64,000 nt of DNA from Sphingomonas sp. KR3-1 (lineage in GTDB: Bacteria > Pseudomonadota > Alphaproteobacteria > Sphingomonadales > Sphingomonadaceae). This document shows positions 27,494-35,886 of this stretch, in pieces (positions within the stretch are counted from its first letter, which is position 1; each line of letters starts with the position of its first letter). The notes under the pieces were generated by a model. It worked only from the letters and a program-made list of their open reading frames with translations, did not search any database and was not told where the DNA came from. The position numbers and the translations under genes are program-made. The stretch spans positions 620,001 through 684,000 of the forward strand of contig NZ_JBDZDQ010000001.1 in the NCBI RefSeq assembly GCF_040049295.1. The letters are read 5' to 3'.

Positions 27494-27664
27494 AGCGGGT
27501 GAACGCTGGCTGAACGATCTGACGGGCCGTCCGGTGCGCCACCCCGCCTCGCGGGGTTCACAACGGGAGAAATGCTCGAAAACTGTCGAAATTGCTTACA
27601 GGTGCGATGGCTGGTTAAAATGCGCTAACCACCAAAGCCACGTAAATCTGCGGTTCTGCGGAAC
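27494..27664. other. Non-coding stretch upstream of the small RNA promoter
   Basis: No gene. A dyad TGGTTA-N8-TAACCA at 27612-27631 lies about 35 bases ahead of the sigma-54 site and could be an activator or anti-activator site. The stretch 27575-27600 is unusually A/T rich for this genome. A CGCCTCGCGGGG hairpin-like part at 27543-27556 may end nothing in particular. Confidence 0.4.
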
Positions 27665-27680
27665 TGGCACGGGGTCTGCA
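27665..27680 (+). promoter_or_regulatory. Sigma-54 (-24/-12) promoter
   Basis: TGGCACGGGGTCTGCA: GG and GC are exactly ten bases apart and the site differs from TGGCACG-N4-TTGCA by one base (CTGCA for TTGCA). Expected transcript start is about 27691, at the 5' edge of two hairpins. Confidence 0.72.
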
Positions 27681-27690
27681 AAGTATAAGG

Positions 27691-27770
27691 CACCCCAAGC
27701 GTTCAACGCTTCATCGGGTGGGTCGACCGCTTCTTCCCCGGTCTCGCGTCGACCCACCCAACCCGGGTTT
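27691..27770 (+). ncRNA. Probable small RNA, alpha-r8/MmgR (suhB)-like
   Basis: About 80 bases with no open frame of note. Hairpin 1: AAGCG-TTCAA-CGCTT (27697-27711). Hairpin 2: a perfect 12-bp stem GGGTGGGTCGAC / GTCGACCCACCC (27716-27727 with 27748-27759) and a 20-base C/U-rich loop containing TTCTTCCCC, which could pair with Shine-Dalgarno sequences. It is followed by AACCCGGGTTT. A short sigma-54-driven RNA with two hairpins and pyrimidine loops is the design of MmgR/suhB RNAs of Alphaproteobacteria, which limit polyhydroxybutyrate storage in Sinorhizobium. The family name is from memory and unverified; the RNA structure is seen directly. Confidence 0.62.
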
Positions 27771-27942
27771 CCCAACACATCGACACCTTGACGCCGTGAC
27801 GTCACGCCATGGCGTCGTGCTGCCATGACGTCATGCGCCAGCGACCGTTCCCGGCCTCCAGGGCACCGCCAATATCGAATATGCCGAACCGCGGCAGGCG
27901 CACCGCAACGCGCCGATGGGTTCGCAACCCTGGAAAGGTGGC
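27771..27942. other. Non-coding stretch with two TGACGTCA palindromes
   Basis: No gene. GTGACGTCAC at 27796-27805 and CATGACGTCATG at 27824-27835 are perfect palindromes with the same TGACGTCA centre, 29 bases apart, with GCCATGGC between them. What binds them is unknown. Confidence 0.4.
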
Positions 27943-27961
27943 CCCCGGCACAAGGCCGGGG
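27943..27961. repeat. REP-like hairpin downstream of grxD
   Basis: CCCCGGC-ACAAG-GCCGGGG, 15 bases past the grxD stop; same family as 21877-21896. It may act as the end of the grxD transcript. Confidence 0.7.
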
Positions 27962-27975
27962 TGCCAGCGTGGGGT

Positions 27976-28305
27976 TCAGGCCGCGGTCGCGCCCTTGTCC
28001 GCGAGCAGCTGGCCGAGCTCGCCGCTCTCGAACATCTCCATCATGATGTCCGACCCGCCGACGAACTCGCCCTTCACATAGAGCTGCGGGATGGTCGGCC
28101 AGTCGGAGAACTCCTTGATCCCCTGGCGGATCGCCTGGTCCTGGAGCACGTCGACGCTCTCGAACTCGGCACCTAGATGGTTGAGGATCGCCACCGCGCG
28201 GCTGGAAAAGCCGCATTGCGGGAACAGCGGGCTGCCCTTCATGAACAGCAGCACGTCATTGGCTTCGACCAGCGCCTGAAGGCGTGCCTGGGTATCGTCG
28301 GTCAC
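27976..28305 (-). CDS. grxD: Monothiol glutaredoxin Grx4/GrxD
   Basis: 109 residues with a GTG start. CGFS active site at Cys31 (FPQCGFSSRAV), then WPTIPQLYVKGEFVGGSDI for glutathione binding. CGFS glutaredoxins share a 2Fe-2S cluster with BolA partners and deliver clusters to client proteins; a bolA gene lies just upstream in the same operon, supporting this. Confidence 0.95.
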   Translation of the reverse strand: MTDDTQARLQALVEANDVLLFMKGSPLFPQCGFSSRAVAILNHLGAEFESVDVLQDQAIRQGIKEFSDWPTIPQLYVKGEFVGGSDIMMEMFESGELGQLLADKGATAA

Positions 28306-28311
28306 TTGCTT

Positions 28312-28551
28312 CTACTCCTCGACAGGCGCTTCAGTGGTGAGCTGGAGCGCGTGCAGCACGCCGCCCATGCGCCCGCCGAGCGCAGCATAGACCGCCTGGT
28401 GCTGGCGCACCCGCGGCATGCCCTTGAACATCGGCGCGACCACGCGCGCCGCATAATGATCGCCGTCACCGGCGAGATCGGTGATCTCGACCCGGGCATC
28501 GGGGATGCCGGCCTTGATCAGGTCCTCGATCTCCGTGGCGGCCATCGGCAT
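28312..28551 (-). CDS. bolA: BolA-family protein
   Basis: 79 residues from the ATG that overlaps the DUF1476 stop (TGATG); Met3 is an alternative. Short BolA form: AATEIEDLIKAGIPDARVEITDLAGDGDHYAARVV, FKGMPRVRQHQAVYAAL. The conserved His in RVRQHQ is the cluster ligand used with CGFS glutaredoxin. Six bases separate it from grxD. Confidence 0.92.
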   Translation of the reverse strand: MPMAATEIEDLIKAGIPDARVEITDLAGDGDHYAARVVAPMFKGMPRVRQHQAVYAALGGRMGGVLHALQLTTEAPVEE

Positions 28552-28874
28552 CAGACTTCGCCCATCAGCTGGCGGCGCGCCTCGACCGACTGCTCCTCGA
28601 GCGCGTGGCGCACGGTAGCCTCGTCGGTCTCGATGCCGGCGGCGAGCAGGTCGCCCAGCACCTTGCGGATCACGTCCTCGTCGCCCGCTTCCTCGAAATC
28701 GGCCTGGACGACGGCCTTCGAATAGGCGTCAGTCTCTTCCGGGGTCAGCTTCATCTGCGTCGCGGCCCACTGGCCGACTAGCTTGTTGCGGCGCGCGGTG
28801 ACGCGGAAGGCCATGTCCTCGTCGCGCGCGAACTTCGCCTCGAATGCCTTTTCGCGATCGTCGAACGTGGTCAT
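28551..28874 (-). CDS. DUF1476, F1-ATPase inhibitor zeta subunit
   Basis: 107 residues. Begins MTTFDDREKAFEAKFARDED, the family signature, with RRNKLVGQWAA following. In Paracoccus the zeta subunit blocks ATP hydrolysis by the F1 part of ATP synthase, mainly through its N terminus. Proteins of this family lie in almost all Alphaproteobacteria, typically beside bolA-grxD, as here. Confidence 0.92.
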   Translation of the reverse strand: MTTFDDREKAFEAKFARDEDMAFRVTARRNKLVGQWAATQMKLTPEETDAYSKAVVQADFEEAGDEDVIRKVLGDLLAAGIETDEATVRHALEEQSVEARRQLMGEV

Positions 28875-28938
28875 TGCAATCCCCTACTGGCGTTTGGTGC
28901 GGAGATAGGGGGGCGATGCGCGTAGGGCAAGCAGCCGA

Positions 28939-29046
28939 AAAGCCCCTCCCCCTCGGGGGAGGGGTTGGGGTGGGGCCTATCCGCGAGCGGAAGTCTCGGT
29001 GAGACACCTTCCCCAGCCCAACCCCTCCCCTGAAGGGGAGGGGCTT
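28939..29046. repeat. Nested G/C-tract inverted repeat
   Basis: Two hairpins, AGCCCCTCCCC-CTC-GGGGAGGGG (28941-28964) and CCCCTCCCC-TGAA-GGGGAGGGGCTT (29022-29046), face each other. Between them GGTTGGGGTGGGG pairs with CCCCAGCCCAACC, so the full 108 bases can fold as one long nested palindrome. A single hairpin of the same kind is at 35113-35138. Confidence 0.8.
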
Positions 29047-29054
29047 AAAAGGGC

Positions 29055-30050
29055 CTAGACCCTCACCACGACCTTCCCGATCACCGCGCGCGCCGCCATC
29101 TTGGCGATTGCCTGCCCGGCATCGGCCAGCGCGAAGGTCTCGGTGACCCTGGGCGAAATCCGGCCTTCGCCCCAGAGCCGGAAGAGATGCTCGACATGCG
29201 CGGTGTTCGCATGCGGATCGCGCGCCGCGAAGGCACCCCAGAACACGCCGCACACGTCGCAGCTCTTGAGCAGCGTCAGGTTGAGCGGCAGCCTGGGGAT
29301 GCCGGCGGGGAAGCCGACGACGAGATAGCGCCCTTCCCAGGCGATCGATCGCAGCGCCGGCTCGGCATAGTCGCCGCCGACCGGATCGTAGATCACGTCG
29401 GCGCCCTGCGGGCCCAATGCGGCCTTGAACTGGTCGGCCAGTGCCTTGGACTGGTCCTTGTCGAACGGTGCGCGGCCATAGACGAGCGCCTCGTCCGCGC
29501 CCGCCGCCCTGGCCGCCGCCGCCTTTTCCTCCGAGGAGACCGCCGCGATCACCCGCGCGCCGAACGCCTTGCCGAGCTCGACCGCCGCCAGCCCGACGCC
29601 GCCGGCTGCACCCAGCACGAGCAGGTTATGCCCCTCGCGCAGGTGCCCGCGATCGAGCAGCGCGTGGATCGTCGTGGCATAGGTGAGCAGCAGCGCCGCG
29701 CCTTCCTCGAAGCTGCGGCCCTCGGGCAGGCGAAACAGGCGCACCGCCTCGATCGCCAGCTTCTCGACCAGCCCGCCATGGCCGGTCACCGCGATCACCC
29801 GGTCGCCGACTTCCCAGCCGGTCACGCCCTCGCCGACGCTCTCGATCACGCCGGCGATCTCGCCGCCCGGCGCGAAGGGGCGCGGCGGCTTGAACTGGTA
29901 TTTGTCCTCGATGATCAGGAAGTCGGGATAGTTGATCGCGCAGGCCTTCACCGCGACGACGACCTGCCCCTTGCCGGCCACCGGATCGGGGATTTCCTCG
30001 AGGATTAGAGTATCAGGTCCGCCCGGTTGCTTCGAGAGCAGTGCCTTCAT
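29055..30050 (-). CDS. NADPH:quinone oxidoreductase (MDR superfamily)
   Basis: 331 residues. GroES-like N-terminal domain ([46 protein letters not shown]) and Rossmann domain with [17 protein letters not shown]. No zinc-binding cysteines of the ADH type are seen, so it belongs with the quinone or enoyl reductases. Its ATG lies 38 bases inside leuD, so translation is likely coupled to leucine synthesis genes. Substrate not determined. Confidence 0.87.
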   Translation of the reverse strand: MKALLSKQPGGPDTLILEEIPDPVAGKGQVVVAVKACAINYPDFLIIEDKYQFKPPRPFAPGGEIAGVIESVGEGVTGWEVGDRVIAVTGHGGLVEKLAIEAVRLFRLPEGRSFEEGAALLLTYATTIHALLDRGHLREGHNLLVLGAAGGVGLAAVELGKAFGARVIAAVSSEEKAAAARAAGADEALVYGRAPFDKDQSKALADQFKAALGPQGADVIYDPVGGDYAEPALRSIAWEGRYLVVGFPAGIPRLPLNLTLLKSCDVCGVFWGAFAARDPHANTAHVEHLFRLWGEGRISPRVTETFALADAGQAIAKMAARAVIGKVVVRV

Positions 30051-30642
30051 TCGCCGTCTCCACCGCGATCCACGGGCGGCTTTGCGCCATCCCGGATTCG
30101 AATTTCGAAATCGCGGTATCTTGTGCCAGCGTCATGCCGATCTCGTCCAGCCCCTCCATCAGGCATTGGCGACGGAAGGCGTCGAGCGCGAAGGGGAAAC
30201 GGTCCTGGAAGGGCGTGGTGACGGTCATCGTCTCGAGGTCGACGGTGATCTCGTCGGTCTTGGCGACTTCGACCAAGCGGTCGACCGCGTCCTGCGGCAG
30301 CACCACCGGCACGATGCCGTTCTTGAACGCGTTGCCCGAGAAGATGTCGGAAAAGCTCGGCGCGATCACCGCCTTGATGCCCAGGTCGGCGAGCGCCCAG
30401 GCGGCATGCTCGCGGCTCGAGCCGCAGCCGAAATTGTCGCCGGCGACGAGCACGGGCGCGCCGGCATAGCGCTCGTCGTCGAACACATTGCCCGGCTGCG
30501 CGCGGACGCTCTCGAAGGCGCCCTTGCCCAGCCCCTCGCGCGTCGTGGTCTTGAGCCAGTGCGCGGGGATGATGATGTCGGTGTCGATATTCTTGGCGCC
30601 CCACGGATAGGCGCGGCCAGAAACCTGGCGAACTGCTTCCAT
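30013..30642 (-). CDS. leuD: 3-isopropylmalate dehydratase, small subunit
   Basis: 209 residues. Aconitase swivel domain with [17 protein letters not shown] and the substrate loop [16 protein letters not shown]. With LeuC it converts 2-isopropylmalate to 3-isopropylmalate in leucine synthesis. One small gene separates it from leuC. Confidence 0.96.
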   Translation of the reverse strand: MEAVRQVSGRAYPWGAKNIDTDIIIPAHWLKTTTREGLGKGAFESVRAQPGNVFDDERYAGAPVLVAGDNFGCGSSREHAAWALADLGIKAVIAPSFSDIFSGNAFKNGIVPVVLPQDAVDRLVEVAKTDEITVDLETMTVTTPFQDRFPFALDAFRRQCLMEGLDEIGMTLAQDTAISKFESGMAQSRPWIAVETANEGTALEATGRT

Positions 30643-30658
30643 TACACAACCTCCCGGA

Positions 30659-30775
30659 TCAGCGGGCGGCTGCGATCTCCGCCTTCGTCTCGATAACCCT
30701 GCCCGTCGCGGCATAGGCGGCCACCAGTCCGCTCAACACCGTGCCCGCAACCAATGCGATAAGCGCCCGCTTCAT
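30659..30775 (-). CDS. 38-residue membrane or exported peptide between leuC and leuD
   Basis: [38 protein letters not shown]: one N-terminal hydrophobic helix with a possible signal cleavage at AYA-A, then a short charged tail. AAGGGGA precedes the ATG at a good distance, the gene starts 12 bases after leuC and ends 17 before leuD. Too short for any family call. The good ribosome-binding site and the tight position argue that it is translated; it is not a leader peptide because it has only two leucines. Confidence 0.6.
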   Translation of the reverse strand: MKRALIALVAGTVLSGLVAAYAATGRVIETKAEIAAAR

Positions 30776-30786
30776 GTACCATCCCC

Positions 30787-32229
30787 TTACGCATCCGCCG
30801 ACATCAGCTCCCTGACATCGGTGAGGCGCCCCCGGATCGCCGCTGCCGCCGCCATTGCGGGTGAAAGCAGGTGCGTCCGCGCCCCAGGACCCTGTCTTCC
30901 TACGAAATTCCGGTTCGAGGTGGAAGCACAACGTTCGCCGGCGGGGACCTTGTCCGGGTTCATCGCGAGACACATCGAGCAGCCCGGCTCGCGCCACTCG
31001 AAGCCGGCCTCGGTGAAGATGCGGTCGAGCCCCTCGGCCTCGGCCTGGCGCTTGACCAGCCCCGAGCCCGGCACGATCAGCGCCTGGCGGACGCGATCGG
31101 CGACGTGATGGCCCTTCACCACCGCGGCGGCGGCGCGCAGATCCTCGATCCGGCTATTGGTGCACGAGCCGATGAAGACATGCTCGATCGGCACGTCCTC
31201 CATCCGCGTGCCCGGGGTCAGGCCCATATAATCGAGCGACTTCTGCGCGGCGACGCGCTTGGCGGGGTCCGCGAAGCTCTCGGGATCGGGGACGAAGCCG
31301 GTGATCTGGACGACGTCCTCGGGGCTGGTGCCCCAGGTGAGCGACGGCGCGATGTCGCTGGCCTGCAGCACGACGGACTTGTCGTAGCGGGCGCCGGCAT
31401 CGGTCGGCAGCGTCTTCCAGTAAGCGAGCGCGCGTTCCCACGCCTCGCCCTTCGGCGCCATCGGGCGGCCCTGGATATAGTCGAAGGTCGTCTGGTCGGG
31501 CGCGATCAGCCCCGAGCGGGCGCCGCCTTCGATCGACATGTTCGAGACGGTCAGACGCCCCTCGATCGACATGTTGCGGATCACGTCGCCGGTGAACTCG
31601 ATGACATAGCCGGTGCCGCCCGCCGCGCCGATCTTGCCGATGATCGCCAGCACGACGTCCTTCGGGCTGACCCCGAAGCCGAGATTGCCGTCGACGCGGA
31701 TCTCGAGCGTCTTGGACGGGGACAGCAGCAAAGTTTGCGTGGCGAGGACATGCTCGACCTCGCTGGTGCCGATGCCGAAGGCCAGCGCACCGAGCGCACC
31801 ATGCGCGGAAGTATGGCTGTCGCCGCAGACGAGCGTCGTGCCCGGCAGCGTAAAGCCCTGCTCCGGGCCGATGACATGGACGATGCCCTGCCGCGCATCG
31901 AGCGCGTCGATATAGGGCACGCCGAACTCGGCGACGTTGCTGCGCAGCGCCGCGAGCTGGCCCGCGCTCGCCGGATCGGCGATCGGCAGCGCATGGCCGG
32001 CGGCATCGACGCGGGCGGTGGTCGGCAGGTTGTGATCGGGCACCGCGAGCGTAAGGTCCGGGCGGCGCACCGGCCGCCCCGCCGCGCGCAGGCCGGCAAA
32101 GGCCTGGGGGCTGGTCACCTCGTGAACGAGATGGCGGTCGATATAGATCAGGCAGGTGCCATCGTCCCGGCGCTCGACGACATGGTCGGCCCAGATCTTC
32201 TCGTAGAGGGTACGCGGTTGCTCGGTCAT
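30787..32229 (-). CDS. leuC: 3-isopropylmalate dehydratase, large subunit
   Basis: 480 residues, the bacterial size. The three 4Fe-4S cysteines are in [12 protein letters not shown] and [11 protein letters not shown]. The aconitase-type signature [27 protein letters not shown] is complete. Partner of leuD two genes on. Start [13 protein letters not shown] is standard. Confidence 0.97.
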   Translation of the reverse strand: MTEQPRTLYEKIWADHVVERRDDGTCLIYIDRHLVHEVTSPQAFAGLRAAGRPVRRPDLTLAVPDHNLPTTARVDAAGHALPIADPASAGQLAALRSNVAEFGVPYIDALDARQGIVHVIGPEQGFTLPGTTLVCGDSHTSAHGALGALAFGIGTSEVEHVLATQTLLLSPSKTLEIRVDGNLGFGVSPKDVVLAIIGKIGAAGGTGYVIEFTGDVIRNMSIEGRLTVSNMSIEGGARSGLIAPDQTTFDYIQGRPMAPKGEAWERALAYWKTLPTDAGARYDKSVVLQASDIAPSLTWGTSPEDVVQITGFVPDPESFADPAKRVAAQKSLDYMGLTPGTRMEDVPIEHVFIGSCTNSRIEDLRAAAAVVKGHHVADRVRQALIVPGSGLVKRQAEAEGLDRIFTEAGFEWREPGCSMCLAMNPDKVPAGERCASTSNRNFVGRQGPGARTHLLSPAMAAAAAIRGRLTDVRELMSADA

Positions 32230-32309
32230 GATGTCGGCGCTCTAATCGATTCTTGCGCGAGAGCAAGCCTATCCGCAACTTTCCGTCGCAGCCCTGCACG
32301 ATCTGCGCG

Positions 32310-33149
32310 TTACTTGCCGGCCATCTGCTTGTCCGCTTCGCCCTTCAGATAGGTCTGGATCGCGGCGATTTCATCATCGCTCAGCGCATGCAGCGATTCC
32401 CTAGCGACGCCGCTCATCAGCCCGAGGTCCGGCTTGCCCATCCCCACGCCGGTGCGGAGCAGCTTGCGGAACGCCGCTGGATCATAGCTCGCCGCGATCG
32501 GGGCCAGCGCGGGCGCGGTCTGGCCCTCCACGGGGTTGGGCTTGTCGAGCAGATGGCAGTCGGCGCAGATGCTGGCGTAGAAATAGCGCCCCCGCTCGGC
32601 CGGGCGGTGCGCCGGCGCGACCTTCTCGGGATGGACGCTCGGCGCCAGCCCGCCGGTGAGCATCCCGAGGCGCGGCATCGGGCCGAACGCCGTGTCGGTC
32701 AGCGAGTCCTTGGGGCCCGGCTTGAGCGTGCGCAGCCAGGCGATGATCTTGCCGAGATCGTCGTCGGCGAGGTTGCGGTGCGCGCCGGTCGACATGATGA
32801 ACAGCGTGCTGCCGTCCTTCTTCACGCCGTAGCGGATCAGCCGGACCAGCTCGTCGTTCGAATAGGAGGCGATCTTCCGCGCGATCGCGGGCGGCGCGAT
32901 CGTGCCGCCCAGCAGGTCGCTCGACCAGACCAGCCCCTGGCTCTCCGGACCGTGGCAGCCGCGGCAGCCCTCGATCGTCGCCAGCCGCCCGCCCTCGGCG
33001 ATCGCGGCAGCGTCGGTGGGGATCGCGATGTGATCGACCGGCACCGCATGGCTGCGCCCGATCACCCATTGCGAGCCGCCATAGAGGATAGCGGTCAGCA
33101 CGACGACGATACCCACCAGCGCGACAGCGATACGGCCCAGGATGCGCAT
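32310..33149 (-). CDS. Membrane-anchored diheme cytochrome c (copy 1)
   Basis: 279 residues from MRILGRIAVAL. One N-terminal anchor (about 8-25), then two heme c sites: CRGCH with Cys62, Cys65, His66, and CADCH with Cys195, Cys198, His199. Probably an electron carrier in the periplasm for a dehydrogenase or oxidase not encoded here. Closely related to the gene at 33214-34056: same length and identical numbering of both heme sites, hence a tandem duplication. Confidence 0.85.
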   Translation of the reverse strand: MRILGRIAVALVGIVVVLTAILYGGSQWVIGRSHAVPVDHIAIPTDAAAIAEGGRLATIEGCRGCHGPESQGLVWSSDLLGGTIAPPAIARKIASYSNDELVRLIRYGVKKDGSTLFIMSTGAHRNLADDDLGKIIAWLRTLKPGPKDSLTDTAFGPMPRLGMLTGGLAPSVHPEKVAPAHRPAERGRYFYASICADCHLLDKPNPVEGQTAPALAPIAASYDPAAFRKLLRTGVGMGKPDLGLMSGVARESLHALSDDEIAAIQTYLKGEADKQMAGK

Positions 33150-33213
33150 CCGATTCCCCCCAACAGTCCCCGCAGGACTGGCTATCAGTTTCGTTGCGCC
33201 TCCGCCACGACCG

Positions 33214-34056
33214 CTATTTGGCCGGCGTCTTCGCCGCCTCGGCCTGCAGATAGGCATGGAGCGCGGCGACCTCGTCATCGGTGAGATGCGACAGGTCGCC
33301 CTTGGCCACGCGGCCCATCAGCCCCAGGTCGCGCGGCGACAGGCCGATACCGGTGTGCAGCAGCTTGCGGAACGCGGGCAGGTCATAGGCGGGCGCCACC
33401 TCGAGCAGCGGCGGCACGCGGCGGCCATCGTCATGCGCCTCGCGCGGCTCGGTCAGCGAATGGCAGCCGGCACACACGGTGCTGGCGATATAGGCGCCGG
33501 TATCGGCGGGGCGCTTCGCCGTGGCACGCGGCGTCTCGATCACTTCCTGCTTGAGGCCGCCGGTCAGGATGCCGAGCCGCGCCAGCGGGCCGAAGCTGAG
33601 CGTGTCAGTGCGGTCGGCAGCGGAGGGCTTGAGCGTGCGGATCCAGCCGATGATCCGGGCGACATCCTCGTCGGCGATGCGCGAATGCCCCTCGATCGGC
33701 ATGACATAGACGCCCTGCCCGTTCCGCTTGATCCCGTGATGGATCAGCCGCGCCAGCTCGGCATCCGAATAGCTGGCGGCGACGCGCGCCAGCGCCGGCG
33801 TGGCGGCGTGGATCACGCCGGGCACATCGGCGAGCAGCACGCCATTGCCGTTCGGGCCGTGGCAGCCGCGGCACCCCATCGCAGAGGCGATCCGCCCGCC
33901 CTCGGCCACGCCCGCGGGCGAACGATCCGCGACGATATTGGGCAGCGCCACGGCGTGGCTCTTGCGGATCGCCCATTCGGACCCGCCATAGATCACCGCC
34001 AGCGCAAGACAGGCGACGGAAACGAGCACCAGCAGCCCGCGAACGACCCAACGCAT
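33214..34056 (-). CDS. Membrane-anchored diheme cytochrome c (copy 2)
   Basis: 280 residues, N-terminal anchor at about 7-24. Heme sites CRGCH (62-66) and CAGCH (195-199) at exactly the same positions as the paralogue downstream. Shared stretches include YGGSxWxI and RKLLxTGxGxxxxDLGLM. Each copy has its own start with a 64-base gap. Divergence in the loops around the second heme suggests different partners. Electron donor and acceptor unknown. Confidence 0.85.
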   Translation of the reverse strand: MRWVVRGLLVLVSVACLALAVIYGGSEWAIRKSHAVALPNIVADRSPAGVAEGGRIASAMGCRGCHGPNGNGVLLADVPGVIHAATPALARVAASYSDAELARLIHHGIKRNGQGVYVMPIEGHSRIADEDVARIIGWIRTLKPSAADRTDTLSFGPLARLGILTGGLKQEVIETPRATAKRPADTGAYIASTVCAGCHSLTEPREAHDDGRRVPPLLEVAPAYDLPAFRKLLHTGIGLSPRDLGLMGRVAKGDLSHLTDDEVAALHAYLQAEAAKTPAK

Positions 34057-34115
34057 GAAGAAATCCCCCGAAACGCTTGTGTTGTATCAACAAAACACAA
34101 GGCGCCGGTGGACCC

Positions 34116-35078
34116 TTATCCCACGCCTGGTTCTTCCTTCGGCGAAATATAATCCGGATCATGCGCGAAGGGCAGCGCCGCTTTTCGCCGAAGCGACTCC
34201 AGCACCGTCCCGAAATCCGTCTCACACCGAAAGCCGAGCAGTTTCCCGGCCAGCGCCGCGTCATAGACTCGGCCGATGCTTTTCGGAAGTTCCCACCCCT
34301 TTGCGCGGTATAACTCGAACGCATCGGGGAAATGGCGCGCGATTACTGCCGGCGCGTCGCGTTTTAGTGCGGCGCATTCTTCGCGCGAGAACGGCGTCTG
34401 CGCCGATACGATGAAGCTGCCGAAGCCGATTTCCGGCGCCTTTTCAAGCGCCACCAGATGCGCGCGGGCTGCGTCCTCCACCGTCAGGCGGCGGTGGAGC
34501 AGCTCGTTCGCCTTCATGTTCTCGCCCGAAAGCGCGCGGTGGGTGTCATCCTCCTCGGGGAAGAAGCGGCTGGTGCGCAGCACGACGCAGTTGAGGCCGT
34601 CATTCAGCCAGGCGAGCCGGCAGAGCTGCTCGGCGGCGAGCTTGGTGACGCCGTAGATGTTGCGCGGTTCGATCGGGCCCGATGCCTCGTCAAGCCACAC
34701 CGCGGCCTCGCCCGCCTCGTCGCGGATCGCCTGGCTGATCATCAGCGAGGTGGTGGAGGTGAAGACGAACCGGTCGTGCCCGGCTGCAGTGGCGGCCTCC
34801 AGCAGGTTGAGCGTGCCGGTGACGTTGACGTCGATGAACGCCTGCGCCGGATAGCGGGCGATGTCCGGCTTGTGCAGCGCGCCGCCATGGATGACCGATT
34901 CGATGCCCCGCTCGGCGAAGATCCGATCGACCAGCGCGCGATCGGCAACCGAGCCGATCATGTCGGTGTCCGCGCCGGGGGCAATGTCGAGCCCGGTGAC
35001 GGCGTGACCGTTTGCCCGCAGCAGCGGCGCAAGGAAGCGACCGAGCCAGCCGGATGAGCCTGTCAGGAGGATGCGCAT
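34116..35078 (-). CDS. NAD-dependent epimerase/dehydratase (extended SDR)
   Basis: 320 residues. MRILLTGSSGWLGRFLAPLLR gives the Rossmann GxxGxxG at the N terminus; the catalytic YGVTK follows after TSTTSLM. The middle has NVTGTLNLLEAATAAG and the substrate loop EEDDTHRALSGENMKANELLHRR. Typical of nucleotide-sugar epimerases or dehydratases; substrate unknown. No other sugar-nucleotide genes are near. Confidence 0.82.
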   Translation of the reverse strand: MRILLTGSSGWLGRFLAPLLRANGHAVTGLDIAPGADTDMIGSVADRALVDRIFAERGIESVIHGGALHKPDIARYPAQAFIDVNVTGTLNLLEAATAAGHDRFVFTSTTSLMISQAIRDEAGEAAVWLDEASGPIEPRNIYGVTKLAAEQLCRLAWLNDGLNCVVLRTSRFFPEEDDTHRALSGENMKANELLHRRLTVEDAARAHLVALEKAPEIGFGSFIVSAQTPFSREECAALKRDAPAVIARHFPDAFELYRAKGWELPKSIGRVYDAALAGKLLGFRCETDFGTVLESLRRKAALPFAHDPDYISPKEEPGVG

Positions 35079-35112
35079 TGGGGCGATCTAGCGGAGGCCC
35101 AACCGTACCGAT

Positions 35113-35138
35113 AGCCCCTCCCCTGAAGGGGAGGGCTT
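35113..35138. repeat. G/C-tract hairpin between epimerase and ferritin-like genes
   Basis: AGCCCCTCCCC-TGAA-GGGGAGGGCTTT, same type as the pair at 28939-29046 with one G fewer in the right arm. It follows the ferritin-like stop and may stop transcription there. Confidence 0.7.
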
Positions 35139-35142
35139 TGGC

Positions 35143-35829
35143 TCAGACCAGCGCCGGCACCGGCGACGCCTTCACCTCGGCGGCTTCCTCATGCGAGTCC
35201 TGCCATTCGGTGCGGCGCTTTACCCACGGGTTCAGGAACAGCGCCGGCAGCTTGAGGAACAACAGCTCGGAATGGATGAACGTGTCGATCCCGCGCTCCC
35301 ACCATTTGGGGTCGCGCTTGCCGTTCGCCTTGAGCCAGCCGTCATAGGGCGCCCAGTGGCTCGGCTCGTCCTTCTCGATGATCCGGAAGATCTTCATCAG
35401 CACCTTGTCGCCGGTGACGAGCGGATGCTTGAGCAGGATCTCGACCTGCTTGTGGCCGCGCTGCTCGGTGAGCGAGATCACCCGGCAGAGCTTCTCGAAC
35501 TGGTCGTCCTCGGCGATGATCCGCTGGGTATCGAGCTCGTCGATCGTGTGGCGGAACATGATCTCGACGAAGCGGTCGATATGGCCGCAGGTACGGTCGA
35601 CCTGGAGCGGCATCTTGCCTTGCAGCTCGAACCAGCGCTTGAACATGACGTAGTGCTTGCGCTCGTCGGCGCGGTGCTTCTCGATGTCGGCGATCAGCTG
35701 ATGGTCGTCGGGCGCGCGCGCCTTCACTGCCTCGAGCACCCGGTCGATGCTCGTATAGCCGCGATGTTCGTTGTAGATGTAAATCGAGCCCAGCAGGTCG
35801 AGATAACGGCGGCGGAACCAGGCTAACAT
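35143..35829 (-). CDS. Ferritin-like helical protein, unknown
   Basis: 228 residues from MLAWFRRRYLDLLG. Mostly helical with repeated acidic and histidine residues that could build a two-metal site: DIEKHRADERKHYVMF is the clearest ExxH-type pattern, with HTIDELDTQ and SLTEQRGHKQVE further on. This fits a ferritin-like fold, but the exact metal-ligand set cannot be fixed by eye. The first residues of the open frame before this Met are basic and unlikely to be used. Function unknown. Confidence 0.65.
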   Translation of the reverse strand: MLAWFRRRYLDLLGSIYIYNEHRGYTSIDRVLEAVKARAPDDHQLIADIEKHRADERKHYVMFKRWFELQGKMPLQVDRTCGHIDRFVEIMFRHTIDELDTQRIIAEDDQFEKLCRVISLTEQRGHKQVEILLKHPLVTGDKVLMKIFRIIEKDEPSHWAPYDGWLKANGKRDPKWWERGIDTFIHSELLFLKLPALFLNPWVKRRTEWQDSHEEAAEVKASPVPALV

Positions 35830-35886
35830 GGGGTTAGCCCTACGCCTTCGCGGGGGCCGCCGCCAGCGAAGAAACATTAATTCGCG

